Shown: one piece after another, positions 1-8,544 of the stretch
Position numbering within the stretch: the first letter of the stretch is position 1
Layout of the letters: every line of letters begins with the position of its first letter
NCBI RefSeq assembly: GCF_007625115.1
Contig: NZ_VMNH01000009.1
Coordinates: 62,001-126,000 of the forward strand
Direction of reading: 5' to 3'
Origin: Sedimenticola selenatireducens
GTDB taxonomy: Bacteria > Pseudomonadota > Gammaproteobacteria > Chromatiales > Chromatiaceae
DNA length: 64,000 nt
Program-made: the position numbers and the translations under genes
Notes under the pieces: model-generated
Told to the model about the DNA's origin: nothing
The model's input: the letters and a program-made list of their open reading frames with translations, nothing else
Databases searched by the model: none

Positions 1-654
1 AGGCAGTTTGCCGCTCAGCATCTGATACATGACCACACCCAATGAGTAGATGTCGGCTTGTTGGCTGAGCTCTTGCCCCATGATCTGCTCTGGGGACATG
101 TAGCTCGGCGTGCCGACCGCATCAACTACCTGGGTCAGGTCTGAGTCAGTGAGCAGTGCTGTGCCAAAGTCGGTGACCTTGATATCCGTGCCGCCTGTAG
201 TCAGCAGGTTGGCAGGTTTGATATCGCGGTGGATCAGACCGTTTAGGAACGCATATTCAAGGGCGTTACAGCATTTGAATATAATCTCGACCACATCATC
301 AATCGGTAGAAGGCTATCCGGATTTGTATAACGTTTGAGCGTGTGGCCGTTGATGTACTCCATGACGATGTAGTGCATGTCATGTTCGGTACCCGCATCA
401 AATACGGTCACAATATAGGGGTGACGCAGTTTGCCTGCGAGGCTTGCCTCGTTGATAAACATTTTCTTGAAGCGAGCGCCATTGACCGGATCGCTGAAGA
501 TGTTCTGGTGGGCAATTTTTATGGCAACTTCGGATTTTGAAAAGGGATCCTCGGCCAGGTAGACAGAGGCAGTGGCACCTCTGCCGAGCAGTTTGCGGAT
601 CTGAAATTTTCCGATCGTTGTGCGTGTCAGGTCGTCGATGTCCGGCTTCTCCAC
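1..654 (-). CDS. Serine/threonine protein kinase, N-terminal part (cut by window edge)
   Basis: Reading leftwards from a GTG at 654, the frame stays open for 218 codons to the window edge. It shows a glycine-rich loop (LGRGATASVYLAE), the catalytic loop HRDIKPANLL, the DFG metal-binding motif and GTPSYMSPEQ of the activation segment, so this is a Hanks-type kinase that phosphorylates Ser/Thr on proteins. An in-frame stop lies four codons upstream of the GTG and no ATG is available there, which fixes the start. The substrate is unknown and the C-terminus, where a sensor or membrane domain may sit, is outside the window. The unknown gene at 695-1603 ends 40 bases upstream on the same strand and may be co-transcribed. 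Confidence 0.9.
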   Translation of the reverse strand, partial: MEKPDIDDLTRTTIGKFQIRKLLGRGATASVYLAEDPFSKSEVAIKIAHQNIFSDPVNGARFKKMFINEASLAGKLRHPYIVTVFDAGTEHDMHYIVMEYINGHTLKRYTNPDSLLPIDDVVEIIFKCCNALEYAFLNGLIHRDIKPANLLTTGGTDIKVTDFGTALLTDSDLTQVVDAVGTPSYMSPEQIMGQELSQQADIYSLGVVMYQMLSGKLP

Positions 655-694
655 AGGATTAGATCATCTATTGGAGAGTGCCGATGGAGTGGTT

Positions 695-1603
695 TCAGCG
701 CTTTACTGACCAGCTCTCATGATAGTATTGGCACTGCTCCAGAAATTCACTGGTGCTTTTGGGCATTGGAACCCTAGCACCTGAAAGATAGGTGATAAGT
801 TGGGTTCCTGCGGTGATCAACTTCACGCCTTGATCAATATGCCGCTGTTTTTCTCTATCGGTAGTGATTGGCAGGGTGTCATTGAACTGTTCGATCCGCT
901 CTCGTGAAGAGACAAAGTCAGGCCAGACGGTAAAGAGTGCCTTGTCTTGTTTAATGACTTCAATCTGTTGTTTCGCTGCACGGGAATAGTTCAGAACGAA
1001 AGGGATGGCGGGTTCAAAGTATTCATCGCCTGTGAATGTGAGTACTATTTGGTGTGTAACCCGATCAATATCGTTCATCGATTGGGCGATCTTGCGATAG
1101 CGTGATTCGAACAGCTGCTCAAGCGGATGCGAAAAGGCCTTGAACGGTTCGCCCCACAGCTCATCAATGCCTTCATGCCCACTGTAGTGTTTGACCAATT
1201 TGCCGAGTTCCAGCGCCTCTTTGAAGTAGTCACCGCAACGTACCATAAGTTCATTATCATGGTTGACCTTGACGCCTTTGGCTTCAAGATCAACGATGGC
1301 ATTAAAAATATCCGATGCGCGATTGAACAGGGCGCCGGCCAACATGGCCCCGTTGACCCGTTTTTTTGCAAGATCATGCTCCTGTTCATAGGCCTCGCGG
1401 GCCTCTTCCAGTCGCTCTCCCGGAGTATTGATGCCACTTTCTGTATGATGGAAAGCGCGACGAGTCAGGTCGTCGATCAGTTTTTTACGATTGGCGAGGG
1501 TGTTTTCCGGGGTAGGGTAGTAGCGGATCCAGTAGCCGTCATAGAAGATGCACTCTTTATCCGCAATGATCTGATGCGTACCGTTTTCAGGAATATTGCT
1601 CAT
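695..1603 (-). CDS. Hypothetical protein, 302 aa, upstream of the kinase
   Basis: A 302-residue, highly charged, probably soluble protein with no signal peptide, no membrane segment and no motif I recognise. It is mostly predicted-helix-like sequence with many Glu, Lys and His residues. It starts at an ATG preceded by AGAAGTG. It lies directly upstream of, and in the same direction as, the Ser/Thr kinase, so the pair may form an operon in which this is a partner or substrate of the kinase; that is inference from position only. It is divergent from the CoA-transferase at 1717. I do not know its function. Confidence 0.75.
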   Translation of the reverse strand: MSNIPENGTHQIIADKECIFYDGYWIRYYPTPENTLANRKKLIDDLTRRAFHHTESGINTPGERLEEAREAYEQEHDLAKKRVNGAMLAGALFNRASDIFNAIVDLEAKGVKVNHDNELMVRCGDYFKEALELGKLVKHYSGHEGIDELWGEPFKAFSHPLEQLFESRYRKIAQSMNDIDRVTHQIVLTFTGDEYFEPAIPFVLNYSRAAKQQIEVIKQDKALFTVWPDFVSSRERIEQFNDTLPITTDREKQRHIDQGVKLITAGTQLITYLSGARVPMPKSTSEFLEQCQYYHESWSVKR

Positions 1604-1716
1604 GGTTCACTTCTGACATAGCTCAATCAAACAGGCCGACAAACTGAAGTAGAATGATCCACTTCTGGCTATGCGGCGCGATTCTACGCTTTATTATCGG
1701 CACAGGGAATTCAAAA

Positions 1717-2994
1717 TTGACTACTAAATTGTATAAAAATGCAGCCGATGCCCTGGAAGTGCTGGAGTCCGGACAGCGCGTATTCATTCATGGGGCGTCA
1801 TCTACACCGCTGAGACTGATAGAAGGTCTGGTCGGACACGCGGACAGGTTAAGGAACGTAGAGATTATGCATCTGCACACTTTTGGCGATGCGTGTTATG
1901 CAGATCAGCGTTACGCCGAAAGTTTTCGAGTGGCCAATCTCTTTGTCGGTGGCAATATGCGGCCCTATTATGATGGTGATCGTGTCGATTATCTGCCCTG
2001 CTTCCTCTCTGAGATACCGGCGCTGTTCCGTTCTGGGCAACGGCCCATCGATGTGGCGCTGATGCACCTCTCACCGCCGGATAAGCACGGTTTCTGTACA
2101 TTAGGCTGCAGTGTCGATGTGGCCCTTGAGGCACTGTTGACTGCCAAAACAGTCATTGCGCAGATCAACCCCAGAATGCCACGAGTGCATGGTGACGGTT
2201 TTGTCCATATCTCCAGAGTCGATCACTACATCGAAGTGGATGAGCCCATTCCGGAAGTTGCTCCTGCAATACTGGGGGATGTGGAGTTGGCCATTGGGCG
2301 TAATGCTGCCGGGCTGATTGAAGATGGAGCGACACTGCAGATGGGTATCGGTGGTATACCGGACGCGGTATTAAAAGCACTGCATGGGCATCGTCATCTT
2401 GGGGTACATACCGAGATGTGGTCAGATGGATTGCTGGATCTGATTGAAGCGGGTGCGGTGGACAATTCCCGGAAAAAGACACACCGGGGTAAAACAGTCT
2501 CCGGTTTCATCATGGGTACGCAACGGGTTTACGATTTTATTGATGATGATCCTTCAGTGATTCAGGCGCGTATTGACTGGGTGAACTCGCCCCATGAGAT
2601 TGCCAAGAATCCCAAGGTGACAGCGATTAATTCAGCCATTGAGGTCGATCTGACCGGGCAGGTATGTGCCGATTCCATTGGCCATCGGATAATCTCAGGT
2701 GTGGGCGGACAGATGGATTTTATTCGGGGGGCATCACTTTCACAGGGCGGTAAACCGATTATCGCTCTGCCCAGCCGTACACGTAAGGGTCGTTCACGCC
2801 TGGTTTCAGCGCTGAATAGCGGGGCGGGTGTGGTGACTACCCGTTCTCATGTCCATTACATCGTTACCGAATATGGTGTGGCTAACCTCTTTGGGCGTAC
2901 CCTCAACGAGCGGGCTGAGGCACTGATTGCAATTGCCCACCCGGATGATCGCGAACAGCTGTCCCGTGAGTGGCGAGAGATCAGGGCTTCCTGA
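1717..2994 (+). CDS. Acetyl-CoA hydrolase/transferase family protein (4-hydroxybutyrate/acetate CoA-transferase-like)
   Basis: Family enzymes move CoA between acyl-CoA and a carboxylic acid through a glutamyl-CoA thioester. The protein has the glycine loop MGIGGIPD (about residues 209-216), the HTEMWSDG motif with Glu at about 233 as a candidate nucleophile, NSAIEVDLTGQV, GVGGQMDF and the C-terminal EYGVANLFGRTL. I place the start at TTG 1717 with AGGGAA upstream, giving 425 aa, the usual family length. An ATG at 1654 would add 21 atypical hydrophobic residues. The substrate cannot be read from the sequence; acetate, propionate, succinate or 4-hydroxybutyrate are all possible. It stands alone, divergent from the 302-aa gene. 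Confidence 0.85.
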   Translation: MTTKLYKNAADALEVLESGQRVFIHGASSTPLRLIEGLVGHADRLRNVEIMHLHTFGDACYADQRYAESFRVANLFVGGNMRPYYDGDRVDYLPCFLSEIPALFRSGQRPIDVALMHLSPPDKHGFCTLGCSVDVALEALLTAKTVIAQINPRMPRVHGDGFVHISRVDHYIEVDEPIPEVAPAILGDVELAIGRNAAGLIEDGATLQMGIGGIPDAVLKALHGHRHLGVHTEMWSDGLLDLIEAGAVDNSRKKTHRGKTVSGFIMGTQRVYDFIDDDPSVIQARIDWVNSPHEIAKNPKVTAINSAIEVDLTGQVCADSIGHRIISGVGGQMDFIRGASLSQGGKPIIALPSRTRKGRSRLVSALNSGAGVVTTRSHVHYIVTEYGVANLFGRTLNERAEALIAIAHPDDREQLSREWREIRAS

Positions 2995-3141
2995 CGACCC
3001 ATCAATATATTCATCGACAACTGCATGCTTTATTACCAGGCAATTTTCCTGGGAAATTCTCTGCGCCGTTAAGTTCATGCCCTCCTGGAAACATAGTTTT
3101 CATCTCCAGCCTTTTGGTGAAATAACACCTTCCGATATGCA

Positions 3142-3161
3142 TTACTGATATATGTCAGCAA
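3142..3161. promoter_or_regulatory. Imperfect inverted repeat upstream of the hydrogenase operon
   Basis: TTACTGATATATGTCAGCAA: arms TTACTGA and TCAGCAA match as an inverted repeat at 6 of 7 positions around a 6-base spacer. It lies about 150 bases before hybO in the 319-base gap 2995-3313, which holds no gene. The size fits a dimeric regulator site, but the regulator is unknown and no transcription signal was identified with confidence. Confidence 0.35.
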
Positions 3162-3313
3162 CTTAAATAACCCTCTGATTATCAGGATAAAAATATTGCC
3201 CTTTTTTTTGGCATGGAAAGTGTAATTACGTCTGGAATGGCAGATCACAGCAGTTGGATCTTCAGACATCAGAATAACGCACCTTCCAGAACCGACAATT
3301 GAGGTAGGGGTTA

Positions 3314-4447
3314 ATGAACGACGAGCGCAATTTCGAGCAACTCGAAAAGAGACTGGGCGTATCCCGGCGGGACTTTATGAAGTTCTGTACCGGCGTGGCT
3401 GCGACCATGGGTTTGACCACCAGTGATGCCATGGCGATGGCCAATGCGGTAGCCAGCCCAAAGGCGAGACCACCGGTAATTTGGCTGCATGGCCAGGAAT
3501 GCACAGGCTGTACAGAGTCCCTGTTGCGTTCGGAACATCCGACGATTGAGACCCTGATCCTGGATTTGATCTCGCTCGATTACCACGAGACATTGGCAGC
3601 GGCGGCCGGTCATCAAGTGGAGGCTGCTAAGCAGGCCTCCATGAAGGCCAACAAGGGCAAGTACCTGCTGGTCATTGAAGGTGCTACGCCGACCAAGGAT
3701 GGCGGGATCTACTGCAAGATCGGCGGCAAGACCATGCTGGATCATGTGAAAGAAGCGGCCGAAGGTGCGGCAGCGATTGTCTCTATCGGTTCTTGTGCCT
3801 CGTGGGGCGGTATCCCCTCTAGTGGAATCAACCCCACTGAGGCGAAAGGTGCTCCAGAGATCCTCCCTGACAAGACGGTTGTCACCATTCCGGGTTGTCC
3901 GCCAAATCCCTATAACTTCCTCTCCACTGTGCTGCATTTTGTCACCTTCGGCAAACTGCCTGCACTGGATCATCTGAATCGTCCCAAGTTTGCTTACGGT
4001 CGACTGATCCATGAGAACTGCGAACGTCGTCCACATTTTGATGCGGGTCGTTTTGCACTGGAGTTCGGTGATGAGGGGCATAAGCTGGGTTACTGTCTTT
4101 ACAAACTGGGTTGTAAAGGTCCTGAGACCTATGCCAATTGTCCCGCTATCGAGTTTGGCGATGTAGGTGGTGGTGCCTGGCCTGTAGGTGTAGGCCATCC
4201 CTGTTTCGGTTGTACGGAAGAGGGCGTTGGTTTCACCAAGGCGATTCACCAGTTGGCGGATGTGAAGACTCATGCGCCACCCAATGCCTTCCCTTATGTC
4301 AATGATCGTCCAGGCACCAACAGTGCCACACCGGGTGCGGCTGCACTGGTCGGTGGTGTGATCGGTGCTGCAGTTGGTGCGACCGCTATGGCTGCCAAGA
4401 AGCTGGGAAAGAGTAACGAGGCAGGCGACGGCGATAGCCAGGGTTAA
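3314..4447 (+). CDS. hybO: [NiFe] hydrogenase small subunit (Hyd-2 type)
   Basis: Electron-transfer subunit of a periplasmic-facing, membrane-attached hydrogenase. It carries a Tat signal (SRRDFMKF, residues 17-24), the proximal cluster motif ECTGCTES (C63, C66), GSCASWGGIPS, the IPGCPPNP motif and the cysteine-rich C-terminal part (GCKGPETYANCP, GHPCFGCTE) for the medial and distal Fe-S clusters. A hydrophobic Gly/Ala-rich helix near residues 336-355 is the C-terminal membrane anchor. At 377 aa it matches HybO. The gene order small subunit-HybA-HybB-large subunit-protease-HypC-HybE is that of the E. coli hyb operon, which supports the Hyd-2 (group 1c) assignment over a HupSL-cytochrome b type. 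AGGTAGGGG precedes the ATG. Confidence 0.96.
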   Translation: MNDERNFEQLEKRLGVSRRDFMKFCTGVAATMGLTTSDAMAMANAVASPKARPPVIWLHGQECTGCTESLLRSEHPTIETLILDLISLDYHETLAAAAGHQVEAAKQASMKANKGKYLLVIEGATPTKDGGIYCKIGGKTMLDHVKEAAEGAAAIVSIGSCASWGGIPSSGINPTEAKGAPEILPDKTVVTIPGCPPNPYNFLSTVLHFVTFGKLPALDHLNRPKFAYGRLIHENCERRPHFDAGRFALEFGDEGHKLGYCLYKLGCKGPETYANCPAIEFGDVGGGAWPVGVGHPCFGCTEEGVGFTKAIHQLADVKTHAPPNAFPYVNDRPGTNSATPGAAALVGGVIGAAVGATAMAAKKLGKSNEAGDGDSQG

Positions 4448-4456
4448 GGGGGCGTT

Positions 4457-5482
4457 ATGAAACGTAGAGATTTTCTCAAAGCGACTGCAGGGGGTGCAAC
4501 CGCAGCACTCTGCGGTGCCGGCATTGCCGAAGCGCGGGAAAACAAGCCGCCATTAGAGAATGCTATCGGCATACTCTATGACGCGACCTTGTGCGTGGGC
4601 TGTAAAGCCTGTGTGCGCGCCTGTAAAGAGATTAATGGTCTGCCACCCACCCTTATGGGTGAGGATGTTCAGTACGATGCCTCACGGGGTGTTTCTGGCA
4701 CGACTTACAATGTCATCAAGGTCTACAAAAACGGCACTTCAGAAGCAAAAGATAAAGAGATCGATGGTTTTTCTTTTGCCAAGAAGAGTTGTATGCACTG
4801 TGTTGACCCGGCTTGTGTTTCCGGTTGTCCGGTATCGGCGCTGACCAAAAACCCAGTGACGGGTATTGTTCAGTACAACGCGGATACCTGTATCGGTTGT
4901 CGTAACTGCATGGTGGGTTGTCCGTTCAGTATTCCTCAGTACGAGTACCACGATGCCAAAGGCCAGATTCAGAAATGTCTGTTCTGTAACCAGGCGGGTG
5001 TGGAGCGTATTTCTCAGGGGTTGCTACCGGGTTGTGCGGATGTCTGTCCGACCGGTGCCACGCTGTTTGGTACCCGCAAAGAGTTGCTGGCGGAGGCGAA
5101 AAAACGGCTTGCTGCAAAACCGGGTGAGACTTACATCTATCCCAGGGGGCGTGCCTCAGATGAGCTACATACCCATGAGAAGGATGCACCCGCTTATCAA
5201 CAACACATCTATGGTGAGCATGAGGTAGGTGGCACCCAGGTAATGCATATTGCCGGTGTACCACTGAACAAGTTGGGCATGCCCGAACTCCCTGATCGCT
5301 CTTACGCTTCCATCGCAGAAGGGGTCCAGCACACGCTTTATAAAGGCATGATTGCTCCGGCAATTGCCTTGGCGGGACTCGCCTATGTGGTCAAGCGTAA
5401 CACCAGTAACTCGGACCAGGATGACCCAGATGGTCAAAACAGTCGTCGTCCCGGGCCTAACAACGATAGAGGTGAACCATGA
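4457..5482 (+). CDS. hybA: Hydrogenase-2 ferredoxin-like subunit HybA
   Basis: Periplasmic iron-sulfur protein that carries electrons between the hydrogenase heterodimer and the membrane subunit HybB. It has a Tat signal (MKRRDFLKA) and four [4Fe-4S] cysteine groups: CVGCKACVRAC (C46, C49, C52, C56), CMHCVDPACVSGCP, CIGCRNCMVGCP, and CLFCNQAG with CADVCP. A hydrophobic segment (GMIAPAIALAGLAYVV) near the C-terminus is the tail anchor typical of HybA, followed by a charged end. It begins 9 bases after hybO and its last four bases (ATGA) overlap the start of hybB, so the two are translationally coupled. Confidence 0.95.
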   Translation: MKRRDFLKATAGGATAALCGAGIAEARENKPPLENAIGILYDATLCVGCKACVRACKEINGLPPTLMGEDVQYDASRGVSGTTYNVIKVYKNGTSEAKDKEIDGFSFAKKSCMHCVDPACVSGCPVSALTKNPVTGIVQYNADTCIGCRNCMVGCPFSIPQYEYHDAKGQIQKCLFCNQAGVERISQGLLPGCADVCPTGATLFGTRKELLAEAKKRLAAKPGETYIYPRGRASDELHTHEKDAPAYQQHIYGEHEVGGTQVMHIAGVPLNKLGMPELPDRSYASIAEGVQHTLYKGMIAPAIALAGLAYVVKRNTSNSDQDDPDGQNSRRPGPNNDRGEP

Positions 5483-6618
5483 GTGAACATCAACCGGTAG
5501 AAGGTAAGATCCTTACCCTGCCCTTCATGTTCCTGGGCGTCCTGGCTGCGATTGGACTTTATTTTCTCGGCGTACGTTTTGCTGATGGATTGGGTGCAGT
5601 GGCTAACATCAATTCCGGTTACCCCTGGGGTATCTGGGTAGTCTACGATGTGGTGGTTGGTACCGCTCTGGCCTGTGGTGGCTACGCCTTGGCGTTTGTC
5701 ATTTATGTCTTTAATAAGGGTAAATATCATCCACTGATCCGACCGGCCATACTGGCCAGTCTGTTCGGTTATGCGCTGGGTGGTTTTGGTGCCTTCTTTG
5801 ATATGGGGCGCTACTGGCAGTTCTATAACATCGCCATGCCGTCCAACTGGAACTTCAACTCGGTCATGCTCGAAGTAGGTCTTTGCGTCATCACCTACAT
5901 CTTCGTGCTGTTTATCGAGTTTGCTCCAGCCGTGCTCGAAAGAATGGGTGCGAAGAACATGTTGCGTTGGTTGAATAAGGTACTGTTCTTCTTTATCGCG
6001 CTCGGTGTGCTGCTGCCGACCATGCACCAATCTTCCTTGGGATCGCTTTTGATCATCATGGGGGCCAAGGTGCATCCACTGTGGCAGTCACTACAGTGGC
6101 AACCATTAATGGCACTGCTAACCGCCTTGACCATGGGCTTCTCGATTGTAATCTTTGAGGCATCCTTTGCCGCCGTTGGTTTTAATCGCCGTCCTGAAAC
6201 ACCGCTGCTGGCGCGGCTTAGTAAAGCGATCATCGCGTTGATTTCAGTCTTCCTGTTGGTGCGTGTTCTTGAACTGGCTCTGAATGGGAAGCTTGGCTTT
6301 GCCTTCGCGGGTGATCTGGCTGGCAACATGTTCCTGCTGGAGATGGCGCTGTTTATCTTCCCGCTGGTAGTGATGTTGTCACGGGGCAATCGGGACAACG
6401 GTAGGTTACTGCTGTTTGCGGCTGTTTCCTTGTTGTTTGCCGGTGCGCTTTATCGCTTCAATGCGTTCCTGATCGCATTTAATCCAGGTCCAGGTTACAG
6501 CTACTTCCCCTCTGTCCCCGAGATTATGGTGACCGTGGGTATCGTTGCGATTGAAATCATGGCCTATCTGGTCTTCGTTAAGAAACTGCCCGTTCTGCAT
6601 TCTGCTGAACATGCGTAA
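5479..6618 (+). CDS. hybB: Hydrogenase-2 membrane subunit HybB (NrfD/PsrC family)
   Basis: Polytopic inner-membrane protein of 379 aa with about ten hydrophobic segments, of the NrfD/PsrC family that exchanges electrons with the quinone pool without heme. Recognisable features include the short N-terminus before the first helix, NSGYPWGIWVVYDVVVGTALACGGY, and GRYWQFYNI. Its place between hybA and hybC, with a 4-base ATGA overlap onto hybA, marks it as the quinone-reactive subunit of the hydrogenase rather than part of a polysulfide or nitrite reductase. It lets H2 oxidation reduce quinone and may permit reverse flow, as in E. coli Hyd-2. Confidence 0.94.
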   Translation: MSEHQPVEGKILTLPFMFLGVLAAIGLYFLGVRFADGLGAVANINSGYPWGIWVVYDVVVGTALACGGYALAFVIYVFNKGKYHPLIRPAILASLFGYALGGFGAFFDMGRYWQFYNIAMPSNWNFNSVMLEVGLCVITYIFVLFIEFAPAVLERMGAKNMLRWLNKVLFFFIALGVLLPTMHQSSLGSLLIIMGAKVHPLWQSLQWQPLMALLTALTMGFSIVIFEASFAAVGFNRRPETPLLARLSKAIIALISVFLLVRVLELALNGKLGFAFAGDLAGNMFLLEMALFIFPLVVMLSRGNRDNGRLLLFAAVSLLFAGALYRFNAFLIAFNPGPGYSYFPSVPEIMVTVGIVAIEIMAYLVFVKKLPVLHSAEHA

Positions 6619-6654
6619 GGCAGAACAGACATTCCTTAAGTAGGAGAGAATATT

Positions 6655-8355
6655 GTGGCTACTCGTATTACTGTTGATCCCGTAACCCGCATTGAGGGAC
6701 ACTTGCGCATCGATGTTGAAGTAGAAGATGGCAAGGTTAATAACGCCTGGTCCTCCGGCCAGATGTGGCGGGGTATTGAAAAGATCCTGGTGGGCCGTGA
6801 TCCCCGTGATGCCTGGGTCTTCACCCAACGCATCTGCGGCGTTTGCACCACCGTACATGCACTCACCTCGGTGCGTGCAGTTGAGAATGCATTGAATCTT
6901 GAAGTGCCGCTCAATGCACAATTTGTACGTAACCTGATTGTTGCGGCTCAGGCCGTGCATGATCATATCGTCCACTTTTATCATCTCTCTGCCCTTGACT
7001 GGGTGGATGTGGTTTCAGCGCTGGATGCTGATCCGGTTGCGACCTCTAAACTGGCGGAGAGTCTCTCCTCCTGGGGGGGCAATGGGCCCCATGAGATGAA
7101 GGCGGTAAAAGATAAACTGGCGGCCTTCGTTGCCAGTGGTCAACTCGGTCCGTTTGCGAATGGTTACTGGGGACACCCTGCCATGAAGCTGCCGCCGGAA
7201 GTGAATCTACTGGCCGTCGCGCATTATTTGCAAGCGTTGGAAGTGCAGCGCTATGCCAACAAGATTGTCACCATCCTGGGTGGCAAGACGCCACACATCC
7301 AGAACCTGGCTGTCGGTGGTGTCTCCAATTCCATCAATCTGGATAGTCAGTCCACATTGAACATGGAACGTCTGCTGGCGATCAAAGGCTGGATCGATAA
7401 GTTGTCCGACTTTGTTCATAATGTTTATTTGGTAGATGTCCCTGCCGTGGGTGCGTTCTATCTGGATTGGGCCGGATACGGCCAGGGTGTGACGGATTAT
7501 CTTTCTGTTCCTGATATGCCAATCGATACCAAAGGTACAAAGTTTGCGTTGCCCGGCGGTTATATTAAGGGTGGCGATCTGACCACCTTCAAGCCAATCA
7601 CCAGCTATCAGGATGGTTACTTCCGTGAAGGTGTGAAGGAGAGTTCCAAGCACTCCTGGTATGAAGGTGACGCGGCGTTGCATCCCTGGGACGGTGAGAC
7701 TGAGCCCCAGTACACTGACTTCCAGGATGAAGGGCAATACTCCTGGATCAAGTCGCCTACCTTCTACGGAAAACCGGCCCAGGTGGGTCCACTGGCCAAT
7801 GTCCTCTGTATGGCTGCTGCGGGCCATGAGTCCACCGCGAAGCACCTGAAGACAGCCATGGGTACCCTTAATGCGGTTTCTGGTAAAGAGATTCCATTAG
7901 CAGCTCTACACTCTACCATTGGGCGCCATGCAGCGCGTGCAGTACGCACCGCGGTCATGCTGGATAATATGAACGAGCAGTGGAATATGCTGGTAGAGAA
8001 TATCGGCAAAGGTGACACCGATACGTTCAATCAACCGGTGTTCCCTAAAGGTGAGATCAAAGGCTTCGGTTTCCATGAAGCCCCTCGCGGTGTGCTTTCT
8101 CATTGGGTGGTTATCAATGATGGCAAGATCAAGAACTACCAGTGTGTAGTACCCAGTACCTGGAATGCGGGCCCGCGTAATGAGAGTGATGAAATGGGTC
8201 CTTACGAAGCTTCACTGATGGGTAATCCAGTTGCTGATCCTGAGCAACCGCTGGAAGTGTTACGTACGGTTCACTCGTTTGACCCTTGTATCGCCTGCGC
8301 TATCCATCTGGTGGATACCGAGCAACAGGAGATCATCAAGGTTAAAGCCCTCTGA
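6655..8355 (+). CDS. hybC: [NiFe] hydrogenase large subunit (Hyd-2 type)
   Basis: Catalytic subunit holding the Ni-Fe(CN)2CO centre. The L1 motif RICGVC gives C61 and C64, and the L2 motif DPCIACAIH gives C545, C548 and H551. The 15 residues after H551 are the tail expected to be removed by the maturation protease HybD once nickel is inserted. The N-terminal VTRIEGHLRI motif is also present. At 566 aa it matches HybC. Translation starts at a GTG preceded by AGGAGAG. It has no signal peptide and would be exported with the Tat signal of the small subunit. An intrinsic terminator follows only 28 bases after the stop. Confidence 0.96.
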   Translation: MATRITVDPVTRIEGHLRIDVEVEDGKVNNAWSSGQMWRGIEKILVGRDPRDAWVFTQRICGVCTTVHALTSVRAVENALNLEVPLNAQFVRNLIVAAQAVHDHIVHFYHLSALDWVDVVSALDADPVATSKLAESLSSWGGNGPHEMKAVKDKLAAFVASGQLGPFANGYWGHPAMKLPPEVNLLAVAHYLQALEVQRYANKIVTILGGKTPHIQNLAVGGVSNSINLDSQSTLNMERLLAIKGWIDKLSDFVHNVYLVDVPAVGAFYLDWAGYGQGVTDYLSVPDMPIDTKGTKFALPGGYIKGGDLTTFKPITSYQDGYFREGVKESSKHSWYEGDAALHPWDGETEPQYTDFQDEGQYSWIKSPTFYGKPAQVGPLANVLCMAAAGHESTAKHLKTAMGTLNAVSGKEIPLAALHSTIGRHAARAVRTAVMLDNMNEQWNMLVENIGKGDTDTFNQPVFPKGEIKGFGFHEAPRGVLSHWVVINDGKIKNYQCVVPSTWNAGPRNESDEMGPYEASLMGNPVADPEQPLEVLRTVHSFDPCIACAIHLVDTEQQEIIKVKAL

Positions 8356-8383
8356 GCATCTGAACAGCTATAGATGCCTCCTT

Positions 8384-8417
8384 CCCTCCTATCCCTAACA
8401 GGGTGGGAGGGTTTTTT
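8384..8417 (+). terminator. Intrinsic terminator between hybC and hybD
   Basis: CCCTCC (8384-8389) pairs with GGAGGG (8406-8411), with an inner TCCCT/AGGGT helix, followed by TTTTTT at 8412-8417. It lies 28 bases after the hybC stop and so can separate structural-gene expression from the maturation genes hybD-hypC-hybE. Confidence 0.7.
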
Positions 8418-8434
8418 AAAATCTCCCTACTTGG

Positions 8435-8510
8435 TAGGGTGGGCACGCTTTTGTGCCCACGCTGAAAATCCGATATGGGAAAGGTGGGCAAAAACTTCGT
8501 GCCCACCCTA
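8435..8510. repeat. Dispersed palindromic element with TAGGGTGGGCAC termini, copy 1 (76 bp)
   Basis: Begins TAGGGTGGGCAC and ends GTGCCCACCCTA, a perfect 12-base terminal inverted repeat. Each end folds on itself, for example GTGGGCAC-GCTTTT-GTGCCCAC. Related copies are at 27761-27912 and, as one arm, near 18506. It has no coding content and resembles a REP/MITE-like unit. It sits between the hybC terminator and hybD. Confidence 0.8.
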
Positions 8511-8544
8511 CGCGACTTTTTGCCTGACGAAGAGTGGAGACGAA

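Noticed and set aside
3180-3240. Possible sigma54 (-24/-12) promoter upstream of hybO
   Set aside because: TGGCATG is present but the required GC twelve bases on is GT, so the invariant element is not met.
3311-4273. Long open frame on the minus strand across hybO
   Set aside because: It is antisense to a textbook hydrogenase small subunit, has no family motifs and no ribosome site; explained by codon bias of the real gene.
8374-8544. N-terminal extension of hybD from an upstream in-frame start
   Set aside because: The extra 57 codons cover the terminator and palindromic repeat; ATG 8545 puts the Ni ligands E16 and D62 at exactly the known HybD positions.
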